Shown: positions 33,975 through 42,385 of the stretch, piece after piece
How positions within the stretch are numbered: position 1 is the first letter of the stretch
Layout of the letters: each line of letters opens with the position of its first letter
Source of the DNA: Prevotellaceae bacterium UBA2738
Lineage (GTDB): Bacteria > Bacteroidota > Bacteroidia > Bacteroidales > Bacteroidaceae
NCBI GenBank assembly: GCA_002353585.1
Contig: DEJW01000035.1
Coordinates: forward strand, 55,468-119,467
DNA: 64,000 nucleotides
Direction: 5' to 3'
Made by a program: the position numbers and the translations under genes
The notes under the pieces: generated by a model
Seen by the model: the letters and a program-made list of their open reading frames with translations, nothing else
Database searches by the model: none
What the model was told of the DNA's origin: nothing

Positions 33975-35507
33975 ATGAAAAAAATCTTATCTGTTATTGC
34001 GTGCATGTTCACGGCTGGTGCTATGAATGCACAGACGGTGGATGGACGTAACTTCGGCATCGACGGTTTTGCTGCCTATGAGGGCGTAAGTGGAAAATGG
34101 TATCATGCTGGTGGCACTACTGGTGGTGCTGGCGGCGAGGTGGTTTATGCAAGTAACCTTTCCGAGCTTCAGGCTTACCTCCAGTCAAGCAAACCTTACA
34201 TAGTGCTGGTTGATAAGGATATCGACACAGGTATTACAGCCTATGTGGACGACCTCAGCACAGGTCACCTTTGTGACAAGCAGGACGGTTCTCAGGGTGT
34301 TGCTACCACATATGGCGAGCGCATAATGGTGGCTGACAACAAGACTCTTATCGGTATAGCCAATGCTCAGGGCAAGGCTCCTCTGTTCTCTCGCATTACT
34401 TTTGTTATGCAGTGTACCTCTAACGTTATAATCCGCAACTGCCGCTTCACTATGGTGGGTGCACCTATCTTAAAGTCTGGCGAGAATAAGATTGTAGCTT
34501 GGCGTGAGGGGGCACAGAAAGAGGTTGGCGACCCAGACTGCATAGGCATACAGGCAGACGCTAAGAGCGCAAAGACTGATGCAGGTGGCCATATATGGAT
34601 AGACCACTGCGAGTTCTTTAATGGCAATGCTGCTAACAAAGACCGTTATGATGGACTTGTTGACTGCAAGAACAATGTACAGTGGCTTACTATTTCTTAC
34701 AACCTTTTCCACGACCACGACAAGGCTTGTCTCTGGGGTAAGGGTGACTCAGACGTGTTCGACGGTTGCCGCACCATCTCAGCTCACCACAACTGGTTCA
34801 AGGATATACAGGGCTCACGTCTGCCTCTGCAGCGTGGTGGTCATGTGCATTATATGAACAACTATCAGGTGAATGCACAAGATGGTTGGGATCTCCGCAC
34901 AAAGTCTGAGGGCTATGCCGATGCTTGTTACTTTAAGGACAGTAAGGCTTCAATTCTTCCTGATGGAGGTGGCACGCTTAATATCAATAAAGAGTCAGGC
35001 TATGGTGTGATATACGACAACTGTGCACGTGTTATTACTGGTCATCCAGGTGTGTCATTTAAGAATGACCCGGCTAAGCACGATAAGGAGTTTGATGCTG
35101 CCACCTATGTTAAAGGCTCTTGGGTTCCAACCCAGACATGGAGCGGTTATTATGTGAATAATCATGACAAGGCAGAAGATGTTCCAGCTATCTGTGAGCA
35201 GTATTCCGGTGCTGGCAAGATTGTGATATGGACAGAATATGCTTCTCAGGTGCCTGCATACAGCCAGACAAACCTTCAGACTGCACTCGACAATCCTCGT
35301 ACTATAGCATCATCTGGTCAGACCTATTATACCTATGATGCTCAGGGCAACAAGATGACTAAGGCTCCTGCTCCAACAGCTATTGAGAACATTAACGGGA
35401 ACGTTAACGGGAACGCTAACAAGGTTCAAAAGGCTATTGTTGACGGCAAGCTCGTTATCATAAAGGATGGCAAGCAGTTTAATGCTGCTGGTGCACAGGT
35501 GCAGTAA
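33975..35507 (+). CDS. Pectate lyase PL1, secreted, with shared C-terminal tail
   Basis: A signal peptide (MKKILSVIACMFTAGAMNA) precedes a compact PL1 domain: NVIIRNCRFTMVGAP, GHIWIDHCEFFNG, DHDKACLWGKGDSD and SRLPLQRGGHVHYMNN carry the lyase signature (DHD and RLP). The end has NGNVNGNA, encoded by GGGAAC/GTTAAC hexamers (35391-35420), then KLVIIKDGKQFNAAG, the tail shared with the neighbouring lyase and the GH28 enzyme. It is adjacent to and same-strand with the preceding lyase, but each has its own promoter. Confidence 0.87.
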   Translation: MKKILSVIACMFTAGAMNAQTVDGRNFGIDGFAAYEGVSGKWYHAGGTTGGAGGEVVYASNLSELQAYLQSSKPYIVLVDKDIDTGITAYVDDLSTGHLCDKQDGSQGVATTYGERIMVADNKTLIGIANAQGKAPLFSRITFVMQCTSNVIIRNCRFTMVGAPILKSGENKIVAWREGAQKEVGDPDCIGIQADAKSAKTDAGGHIWIDHCEFFNGNAANKDRYDGLVDCKNNVQWLTISYNLFHDHDKACLWGKGDSDVFDGCRTISAHHNWFKDIQGSRLPLQRGGHVHYMNNYQVNAQDGWDLRTKSEGYADACYFKDSKASILPDGGGTLNINKESGYGVIYDNCARVITGHPGVSFKNDPAKHDKEFDAATYVKGSWVPTQTWSGYYVNNHDKAEDVPAICEQYSGAGKIVIWTEYASQVPAYSQTNLQTALDNPRTIASSGQTYYTYDAQGNKMTKAPAPTAIENINGNVNGNANKVQKAIVDGKLVIIKDGKQFNAAGAQVQ

Positions 35508-35512
35508 ACTAT

Positions 35513-36334
35513 ATGCGTATTTGTCTGATATTCGCAATGAGGGCTGAGGCTCAGCCCCTGATAGAATACTTTGGGTTGAAGGAGCAAGAAGGCTTCTTCA
35601 ACCCTTTGCCGTGTAAACTGTATGCAGACTCACCCCCAGCCCCTCTCTTGGAGAGAGGGGAGCAATTACAAAAGGTTGCATCTACTTTATTGCAGGAAGA
35701 TAGTACATACTCCTCCCCTCTCTCCAAGAGAGGGGCTGGGGGTGAGTCTCTCTCTGTCGTCCTCAACGGCGTAAGCCACGACCGCGACCTCATAGGTTGT
35801 GAGGCTGCTGCTGTAACTACTCAGGTGGCGATACAGAAGTTGCAGCCTGACTTGGTTATCTCATGTGGCACCTGTGGCGGCTGGCAACGCTATGGTGCGA
35901 GGGTAGGGCAGACCTACATAGCCGACGGCGTGATGTTCCACGACCGCAGGGTGCCAGGCGATAATGAGTGGGACACTCAGGGTTTGGGCAACTACAAGGT
36001 GTGGGAAGGCTCATGGCGCATAGCTGAGGCTCTTGGTCTGCCTATGGGAAAGGTTACCACTGGTTCCAGCTTCGACCTCTCGCCTGAGGAGGATGCCCTG
36101 ATAGACGCTAATGGTGGCAGACTCAAGGAGATGGAGGGAGCTGCTGTTGCCTTTGTCTGCTCACTCTATAAGGTGCCTGTTATGCTGGTGAAGGTTGTTA
36201 CGAACCTCAGGGATGTTACCACAGCTCAACCTGATGAGGGAACTGACAGCCAGATAGACGATTTTCAGGAAAACCTAAAAAGGGCTTCCCTGTCATTGAG
36301 GGAAACCCTTGTAAAGATTATCGCTTTGTGTTGA
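35513..36334 (+). CDS. Nucleosidase of the MTAN/futalosine hydrolase family with repeat-encoded insertion
   Basis: The N-terminus MRICLIFAMRAEAQPLI, the block LVISCGTCGGWQ and EMEGAAVAFVC are those of the phosphorylase superfamily; the choice between MTA/SAH nucleosidase and futalosine hydrolase (menaquinone) cannot be made. About 40 residues near 43-81 (SPPAPLLERGEQ to SKRGAGGES) are encoded by a 118-bp inverted repeat and have no counterpart in the family as I know it. The frame is open throughout. The start lies 5 bp after the pectate lyase stop. Confidence 0.72.
   Translation: MRICLIFAMRAEAQPLIEYFGLKEQEGFFNPLPCKLYADSPPAPLLERGEQLQKVASTLLQEDSTYSSPLSKRGAGGESLSVVLNGVSHDRDLIGCEAAAVTTQVAIQKLQPDLVISCGTCGGWQRYGARVGQTYIADGVMFHDRRVPGDNEWDTQGLGNYKVWEGSWRIAEALGLPMGKVTTGSSFDLSPEEDALIDANGGRLKEMEGAAVAFVCSLYKVPVMLVKVVTNLRDVTTAQPDEGTDSQIDDFQENLKRASLSLRETLVKIIALC
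35627..35746. repeat. Inverted repeat of the ACTCACCCCCAGCCCCTCTC type (family D) inside the nucleosidase gene
   Basis: Two arms of about 34 bp, each itself containing CTCTC..GAGAG palindromes, face each other across about 50 bp. A related single unit lies in ribE (51671-51704). Confidence 0.88.
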
Positions 36335-36351
36335 TTTTCGGCTTAGGCTGA

Positions 36352-38316
36352 TTATTGCTGCTCTTGTCCAGCAATATTAAACTTCTTATTGTTTTTAAGG
36401 ATTGTAAGTTTTCCGCCAAGGATTACCTTTTTGGTGTCAAAATTTTGTGCCTTGCTCTCTGTGCTCTGTACAGCCTCTATGCCTGTTGGTGTGTCAGTGG
36501 TGTAGAGGGTGATAGAGAGGCAGAGTTGTTTGACTGCGGGGGTGAAAGTCAGCTTGTCGGCTACGGTGGTGGCGAAGTCTATCTTGTGTGAGACGGTTGA
36601 CTTGTCACCAGGGAATACGTAGTCTGTTGCTGCGTATTCTGTGCCGTTCACCTCTTTCATGTAGGCATCTACAGCAGGGTCAGTGTCTTTTCTGTTGTTG
36701 AAGCCATCAAATGTCACAGCCTTCACATACACTCCTTTTGGCAAGGAGATAGTATATTGCACTCCAGCACTGAATTTTACGTATGGAGCAGAGGCTGACG
36801 GGTCGTAGGTCTTGCCACCTTCATTGGAGATGACGTAGCCTCCGTCGAAGGTCCAAGGTGAGTCAGCACCTTTAGTTGTAGAGGTAGAGTTGACATTTAG
36901 CGTTACGGTTTCTGTTGTCTTATACTTGCCTGTGTATGTAGCCTCGTACAGCTTTGAGAAATCCCCTGAGCCAGCAAGGTTTAATATGTCGCATCCGTTG
37001 ATGAAGTTGATGTCCTTGCAGTAGGCAAGCCACATTCCCTTCTGTGCCTCTATCTGCACATTGTCGAATGTTATATCGTGTATGTAGCTCTCAGGGCGAC
37101 CATAGATGTAGATAGGGTTGCCATTCTTGAAGTGAGCGTAGGCAGGTGTGTTGACAGATGTGATATTCTGGAAGAGGAAGTTCTTGAATTCTGGTGTCTT
37201 TACCGTTATGTCGCTCGAAGGCTGGTCTGCTGGGTTGGCAGGGTCGCTGTCGTAGAGGCATGTGAGCACTATAGGTGAGAGCACACCATCCATCTTGCTG
37301 TTGCGGAAGATGAGGTCGTGCACACTGCCATTATCTGATGTGCCTTCGTAATCGTTTCCGCTACGGTCGTTGCTGGTCTTTATGCGGAATCCTGTTTCTG
37401 TTCCCTGGAAGTCGATACCCTCATATATAATATGGTGTGTCTTCTCCGTGTAGCTGCCTATTGACATTCCGTGACCAGCACCACAGGTGATGTCCCATGC
37501 ATGGATGTATCTTGAATTGCTGTCGCACACCACATTGTCGTCGCCTGTGTCTATATAGCAGTCATAGATGTTGGCATAAGGTCCCCAGATAGGTATCCCG
37601 TCAGTATTGTGTGAACCACCAGTACCAGACTTAGGAGCCTTGATGGTCACATTGTGCACAGTGAAGTGAGAAGCATTGCCGCTCTGTCCTAATGTAAGGT
37701 TAGTGCCAGGAGAGTTGAGGAGCTTGAAGTTGCGGAACAGGTGGCGCGAGCCCTTGGTCAGTCGGATGAGCGACGGACGGTCAAACTTGTTGCCGTCGTC
37801 TATCTCTTTCCACCAAGGAGCTCCCTGTCCATCGATAACTGAGCTTTCACCTTCGCCCTCGATTATTATGTCGTTGATGGTGTTGCTGCCATTGCTTATG
37901 AAGTTCTTGTTCTTGTATGAGCCTCTGTAGTCTTGGTATTCATTGTCTGAAGGGTAGGTGCCGTATGGCAATAGTTTCAGTGTGGCACCAGCCGCGAGGT
38001 GTAACACCAGTTTGGACTTTACCGTTATCGGACCACACATCCAAGTGCCTGCAGGTATCACCACCATGCCACCCGTAGAGGGCACAGCATTGATAGCCGC
38101 CTGTATGGCAGAGGCATTATCCTCAGCCGAGGTTGAGGCTCCATAGGCTGTAATGTTGTAGGTGTTTGCGTCTGTGATTGCGGGGATGCTTGGCAGTTCA
38201 ACAGCTGTCCATCCCTCAGGAGTGTTCTGTGAAGCCTTTTCTGCACTTACGTCGCTGTCGGCAAGGGCGATAGCAGGCATCAGTGTGCATAGGACAAATA
38301 ATAGTTTCTTCATCAT
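36352..38316 (-). CDS. Polygalacturonase, glycoside hydrolase family 28, secreted
   Basis: After a signal peptide (MKKLLFVLCTLMPAIALA) the GH28 motifs appear in order: NTDGIPIWGP, DTGDDNVV, GHGMSIGS and RIK. These carry the catalytic Asp residues and substrate-binding His/Arg/Lys. The C-terminal third (about 470-620) is a separate beta-sandwich-like region, and the last residues ILGGKLTILKNNKKFNIAG match the pectate lyase tails. It should hydrolyse homogalacturonan after or beside the lyases. ATG at 38313 or 38316 can serve as start. Confidence 0.88.
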   Translation of the reverse strand: MMKKLLFVLCTLMPAIALADSDVSAEKASQNTPEGWTAVELPSIPAITDANTYNITAYGASTSAEDNASAIQAAINAVPSTGGMVVIPAGTWMCGPITVKSKLVLHLAAGATLKLLPYGTYPSDNEYQDYRGSYKNKNFISNGSNTINDIIIEGEGESSVIDGQGAPWWKEIDDGNKFDRPSLIRLTKGSRHLFRNFKLLNSPGTNLTLGQSGNASHFTVHNVTIKAPKSGTGGSHNTDGIPIWGPYANIYDCYIDTGDDNVVCDSNSRYIHAWDITCGAGHGMSIGSYTEKTHHIIYEGIDFQGTETGFRIKTSNDRSGNDYEGTSDNGSVHDLIFRNSKMDGVLSPIVLTCLYDSDPANPADQPSSDITVKTPEFKNFLFQNITSVNTPAYAHFKNGNPIYIYGRPESYIHDITFDNVQIEAQKGMWLAYCKDINFINGCDILNLAGSGDFSKLYEATYTGKYKTTETVTLNVNSTSTTKGADSPWTFDGGYVISNEGGKTYDPSASAPYVKFSAGVQYTISLPKGVYVKAVTFDGFNNRKDTDPAVDAYMKEVNGTEYAATDYVFPGDKSTVSHKIDFATTVADKLTFTPAVKQLCLSITLYTTDTPTGIEAVQSTESKAQNFDTKKVILGGKLTILKNNKKFNIAGQEQQ

Positions 38317-38335
38317 CTTAATAGTTTTATGGGGA

Positions 38336-38343
38336 CAAAGGTA
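38336..38343 (-). promoter_or_regulatory. -7 box TACCTTTG for the GH28 gene
   Basis: TACCTTTGTCCCC on the minus strand lies about 20 bp before the start. Confidence 0.65.
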
Positions 38344-38443
38344 CGAAAAAAATGCAATACAACAATACTTTTACAGCAAAAAGCTATGCTTTTGCCTTTA
38401 GCAGCAAGGCTTTTAACTATATAATGCAATGCTTCTATATAAC

Positions 38444-38553
38444 AAACTAACTTACTTTGTTTATCAAACTAACCTACTTTGTTTAACAAACTAACTTACT
38501 TTGTTCATCAAACTAACTTAGTTTGTTATTTAAACTAAGTTATTTTGTTAGTT
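38444..38553. repeat. Five tandem 22-bp repeats
   Basis: Units beginning AAACTAACTTACTTTGTT repeat five times with exact 22-bp spacing and few substitutions. Each is close to palindromic (AACAAA..TTTGTT). The array sits in the 390-bp gap between the divergent GH28 and lipoprotein-like genes. The gap also holds several AAAAGC-TAT-GCTTTT-type palindromes (near 38379, 38573 and 38600). Confidence 0.9.
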
Positions 38554-38679
38554 AAAAGCTTAGCAATGGCACCATAAAAGCTATGCTTCTACAGATAAAA
38601 GCTGTGCTCTGGAGAAAGAAAAACGAGTGATTTTATTCGGAATTATGCGCGAGGCATTGTGAATTATGAATTATTTTCG

Positions 38680-38687
38680 TACCTTTG
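38680..38687 (+). promoter_or_regulatory. -7 box TACCTTTG for the 199-aa protein gene
   Basis: TACCTTTGC lies about 22 bp before the ATG at 38709. Confidence 0.65.
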
Positions 38688-38708
38688 CATGGATGATCTA
38701 AACAAAGA

Positions 38709-39308
38709 ATGAATAAACTAAACAAGAGAAAGAACATGAAACGGATAGTCTTGATTATAGGTTTGCTGTGTGTGCTCGTGGGGGCTGGCACTGTGTATGG
38801 GGTTTGTATGGCAAAGGAAAACCAGATGACTGACAAGAGAGAGACGAGCCAAAAGGATGAAATGGAGGCGGCTGTGGACTCCATATACCAGTATATACTA
38901 CCAATGTATTACAGCGATGCGACAGGGAATGACATCGATTACGACGATTGGTTGGAAAGGTTCTGCACCCCGAGTCTGCGGCATCAGGTGCAGATGATTG
39001 ATGACTGGGAAGAAAAGAACAGGGAGGTGGGGCTCGGCTATGACTACTGGATAAGTGCGCAGGACTATGAGCACCCAGTGGTGAAGGTTGTGGGCAGCAA
39101 GGCGAGGACTGACTCTACAGGCACAGTAAGAATAAGCATAACAGAGGAGAATATGACGCCCAGGGTGCGCTATATGCGACTGGATATGAAGAGAGAGAAA
39201 GGGAAGTGGCTGATAGATGACTTCAAGGATGAGGACAATGATGATGGTAGCTTGTCAAGTCTGAGGCAAATCATAAAAAACTTCTTTGAGAGTTTGAAGG
39301 AAATATAG
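38709..39308 (+). CDS. Exported or membrane-anchored protein of unknown function (DUF3828-like)
   Basis: The 199-aa product has a basic N-terminus and one hydrophobic segment (IVLIIGLLCVLVGAGTVYGV). The soluble part contains WLERFCTPSLRHQV and a late GKWLIDDFKDED, a pattern of small DUF3828/NTF2-like proteins. A second ATG at 38736 would shorten the start by nine residues. Function is unknown. The segment VYGVCMAKEN could be a weak lipobox, but a simple anchor is equally possible. Confidence 0.6.
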   Translation: MNKLNKRKNMKRIVLIIGLLCVLVGAGTVYGVCMAKENQMTDKRETSQKDEMEAAVDSIYQYILPMYYSDATGNDIDYDDWLERFCTPSLRHQVQMIDDWEEKNREVGLGYDYWISAQDYEHPVVKVVGSKARTDSTGTVRISITEENMTPRVRYMRLDMKREKGKWLIDDFKDEDNDDGSLSSLRQIIKNFFESLKEI

Positions 39309-39337
39309 AAGTGTAAAAAATAAAACAAAGTTTAATT

Positions 39338-39381
39338 GTTAGCGAAAAGTTTGGATATTCTGATACTTTTTGCTAACTTTG
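39338..39381 (+). promoter_or_regulatory. holB promoter with overlapping inverted repeat
   Basis: GTTAGCGAAAAGT (39338-39350) and ACTTTTTGCTAAC (39365-39377) are complementary at 12 of 13 positions. The -33 TTTG (39350-39353) and -7 TAACTTTG (39374-39381) overlap the two arms. Confidence 0.65.
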
Positions 39382-39418
39382 CAGTTAAAAACGGGGCTGC
39401 GCGCCCCTGTGAAGCGTC

Positions 39419-40570
39419 ATGGAGTTCAGCGACATCATAGGACAAAGGGAGATGGCAGAGCGCCTGAAGGCACTGGCTGACGAGGGCAGGCTGCCCCACG
39501 CCCTGATGCTGTGCGGTCCTGACGGGGCTGGCAAGATGGCTCTCGCCATAGCACTGGCAACCTACATTTTGAACGGGAACGTTAACGGGAACGGGAATGT
39601 TAACGGGAACGGGAACCTGTATAAGGTGAGGGGCATAGAGCATCCTGACCTGCACTTCACCTTTCCCACGATAAAGTTGAAGAAGTGGAACTCGGAGTAT
39701 AAGCCCATAAGCGACGACTTCATAGAGCAGTGGAAGGAAATGGTAACGGGAACGGGAACAGATGTAGATCCTTACTTCTCACTTGCTGACTGGATGACGG
39801 CGATGAAGGCTGAGAAGCAGCAGGCACTGATAACCGTTGGCGAGGCTGAGGAACTGATAAAGCGCCTCTACATGAAGTCTAACCAGGGAGGCTGGAAGAT
39901 AAGCATCATCTGGTTGCCTGAGAGGATGAACCTGGAGTGTGCCAACACCATGCTGAAGCTGATAGAGGAACCTCCAAGCCAGACACTCTTCATAATGGTG
40001 AGCAGAGAGCCAGAGAAGCTGCTCGAGACCATACGCTCAAGGGTGCAGCGATTCGACGTAAAGCCGATAGCCTATGACGATATGCTACAGGCACTGAAAG
40101 AGCGCAGAGGACTGAGCGACGAGGATGCTGAAAGAGTGGCACGACTGGCTGGCGGCAACTGGCTGGCAGCACTCGAGGAACTGAATGCAGGCAACGAAAA
40201 CCGCCTGTTCTTCGACTATTTCGTAACCCTCATGCGCAAGGCATACATGAGAGATGTGAAAGACCTCAAGCGATGGGCTGAGAGTGTGAGTTCGCAGGGT
40301 AGGGAGGAACAGCGACGGATGCTGGTTTACTTCATGCGAATGGTGAGAGAGGCATTCATGTACAACTTCCACAACAAAGAGCTGATATACATGACAGACG
40401 AGGAGGAGAACTTCTGCAAGAACTTCGCCCGTTTCGTAAACGAAAACAACGTGCTGGGCTTTCAGGAACTCTTCCAGACAGCCATACGAGATATAGGACA
40501 GAATGCCAACGGCCGCATAGTGTTCTTCGACATCACGATGAAGACTGCGGTGCTGATACATAGTTCATAA
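39419..40570 (+). CDS. holB: DNA polymerase III delta' subunit with repeat-encoded loop
   Basis: The 383-aa clamp-loader ATPase has CGPDGAGKMALAIALA (Walker A, 33-39), EHPDLHFTFPT, NTMLKLIEEPPSQTLF and TIRSRVQRFDVKP (sensor/arginine region). It loads the sliding clamp with tau and delta. Between ATYIL and YKVRG, where other homologues carry a cysteine cluster, residues about 52-66 are NGN/VNG units from GGGAAC/GTTAAC hexamers, and no cysteine remains. A second hexamer stretch near 39745-39760 encodes VTGTGTD. The end IHSS plus stop comes from a CATAGTTCATAA repeat word. Confidence 0.88.
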   Translation: MEFSDIIGQREMAERLKALADEGRLPHALMLCGPDGAGKMALAIALATYILNGNVNGNGNVNGNGNLYKVRGIEHPDLHFTFPTIKLKKWNSEYKPISDDFIEQWKEMVTGTGTDVDPYFSLADWMTAMKAEKQQALITVGEAEELIKRLYMKSNQGGWKISIIWLPERMNLECANTMLKLIEEPPSQTLFIMVSREPEKLLETIRSRVQRFDVKPIAYDDMLQALKERRGLSDEDAERVARLAGGNWLAALEELNAGNENRLFFDYFVTLMRKAYMRDVKDLKRWAESVSSQGREEQRRMLVYFMRMVREAFMYNFHNKELIYMTDEEENFCKNFARFVNENNVLGFQELFQTAIRDIGQNANGRIVFFDITMKTAVLIHSS

Positions 40571-40684
40571 TAAGGTTAAGGGTTAAAAGTTAAGGGTTAA
40601 GGGGTAATTGCTAATTGCTCATTCTTGCGCTCCTAACGGTGCTCAGGCGAGCAAAGCTCGGAGCCTAATTCCTAATTAGAATAT
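40571..40684. repeat. Repeat-filled gap between holB and ricT
   Basis: The gap holds TAAGGGT/TTAAGGG words, TAATTGC words and a family C unit (40622-40664). No promoter was seen, so ricT may be transcribed through from holB. Confidence 0.75.
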
Positions 40685-41890
40685 ATGACAGACTATCAAA
40701 ATATGAAATTTACCCTCGGACCTACCTGCGCCAGAGGATTGTGCGCTAAGGGAGTAGGCAGGAGCGACCACCAGTTGAATACCTACGACTGGCTTGCCGA
40801 TGTGCCTGGCAATGCCGAGAGCACTGACCTTGTGGAGGTGCAGTTTAAGAATACCCGTAAGGCTTATTACCATAACGTAAACGGACTGGACCTGAAGAAG
40901 GGCGACTGGGTGGCTGTAGAGGCTAACCCAGGTCACGATATAGGTGTGGTAACCTTGACAGGCAGACTCGTATCATTGCAGGTGAAGAAGGCAAACCTGA
41001 AGTCGGCTGACGACATTCGCAAGGTGTATCGCTTGGCCAAAGATACCGATATGGACCGTTATCGCGAGGCAAAGAGCAGGGAAGAGGCTACGATGATACA
41101 GAGTCGCCAGATAGCCAAGGACTTAGGCTTGCAGATGAAGATAGGCGATGTGGAGTATCAGGGCGATGGCAACAAGGCGATATTCTACTACATAGCCGAC
41201 GAGAGAGTGGACTTCCGCCAGCTCATCAAGGTGCTTGCTGAGACCTTCCATGTGCGCATTGAGATGAAGCAGATAGGTGCCCGTCAGGAGGCTGGACGAA
41301 TAGGCGGAACAGGTCCTTGTGGCAGAGAACTCTGTTGTGCCACATGGATGAAGTCATTCTCAAGTGTCAGCACCAATACAGCACGCCTGCAGGATATCTC
41401 GCCCAACCCACAGAAACTGGCTGGTATGTGTGCCAAACTGAAATGCTGCCTCAACTACGAGGTGGACTGCTACATGGAGGCAGGCAAGGAGATACCGCCA
41501 AGAGATGTGGTGCTCGAGACTCAGGATAGCGAATACTATTTCTTCAAGCAAGATATACTGGCTGGCTTGGTGACCTACTCAACGGCCAAGAAGGTAGCTG
41601 CAAACCTTGAGACCATAACGGCAGAGAGGGCAAGAGAGATTATAGCCATGAACAAGGAGGGCAAGAAACCTCTGTCGCTGGCTGAGGACAGCAGATCGAA
41701 AGAGGTGGAGCGTCCTAAGGATATGCTCGACGGTTCAGACCTTACCCGATTCGACAAGGCGAAAAAGAAAAAGAAGAAAAAGAAGAACCGTCCTGCACCA
41801 GACCACCAGCAGGAGCACAAGTTCCGCGAAGCGCCTGAGCACCTACTGGAGCGCAAGAACAATGCAAAACAACAACAGAGAGAGGGTTGA
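40685..41890 (+). CDS. ricT: PSP1-domain / RicT-like protein
   Basis: The 401-aa protein contains GPCGRELCCATWMKSFS and MCAKLKCCLNYE, the cysteine-rich PSP1/RicT signature that in Bacillus helps bind Fe-S clusters with RicA and RicF. In Bacteroidetes it regularly precedes gldH. The C-terminus is Lys-rich and then, at about residues 383-392, is encoded by a family C repeat in reverse (APEHLLERKN). The gene ends in a TTGA overlap with gldH. Confidence 0.85.
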   Translation: MTDYQNMKFTLGPTCARGLCAKGVGRSDHQLNTYDWLADVPGNAESTDLVEVQFKNTRKAYYHNVNGLDLKKGDWVAVEANPGHDIGVVTLTGRLVSLQVKKANLKSADDIRKVYRLAKDTDMDRYREAKSREEATMIQSRQIAKDLGLQMKIGDVEYQGDGNKAIFYYIADERVDFRQLIKVLAETFHVRIEMKQIGARQEAGRIGGTGPCGRELCCATWMKSFSSVSTNTARLQDISPNPQKLAGMCAKLKCCLNYEVDCYMEAGKEIPPRDVVLETQDSEYYFFKQDILAGLVTYSTAKKVAANLETITAERAREIIAMNKEGKKPLSLAEDSRSKEVERPKDMLDGSDLTRFDKAKKKKKKKKNRPAPDHQQEHKFREAPEHLLERKNNAKQQQREG

Positions 41891-42357
41891 AAAGATTAGT
41901 CAAAGGCATACTGATAGTGGCTGTGGCTATGCTGGCAGCCTGCACCAATGAGGTGGCTTACCATCATTACGAATCTGTGGCTGAAGAGGGATGGGACAAG
42001 GAAGACACCTTGCTGTTCAAGACCGATACACTATACCACACAGCCACCTATAGCATAGAGGTAAACCTAAGAACAACCTCTGACTATCCCTACAAACAGG
42101 TGATGCTGATGGTGGAAGAAAGGGTGTTGCCCAACAAGGCAAAGAGAATATTCCCTGTGACACTACAGATAGCCTCAGACGAAGGAGAGCGAGAGGGCGG
42201 AAAGCTGCAGTATTACGAACTGGAGAAACAACTCGCCTTGCAAAAACTCTCACAGGGCGACTCGTTGCAGTTCAGGGTTTATCACAAGATGAGACGCCTC
42301 TCTCTGCCTGGCATTAAGGATGTAGGTATAAAGATAGCCACACTCTCTAATTTCTAA
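41887..42357 (+). CDS. gldH: Gliding-motility lipoprotein GldH
   Basis: The start is TTG at 41887, overlapping the ricT stop; no ATG gives a full signal peptide. LIVAVAMLAACTN is a lipoprotein signal with the lipid-modified cysteine. VAYHHYESVAEEGW and the RTTSDYPYKQVMLMV block match GldH, part of the type IX secretion/gliding set. The last residues SNF and the stop lie inside a CTAATTT tandem repeat. Confidence 0.8.
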   Translation: MKRLVKGILIVAVAMLAACTNEVAYHHYESVAEEGWDKEDTLLFKTDTLYHTATYSIEVNLRTTSDYPYKQVMLMVEERVLPNKAKRIFPVTLQIASDEGEREGGKLQYYELEKQLALQKLSQGDSLQFRVYHKMRRLSLPGIKDVGIKIATLSNF

Positions 42358-42380
42358 TTTCTAATTCCTAATTTCTAATT
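42346..42380. repeat. CTAATTT tandem repeat at the gldH end
   Basis: About five TCTAATT(T/C) units overlap the gldH stop and reach to 5 bp before porX. Confidence 0.85.
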
Positions 42381-42385
42381 ATAGT

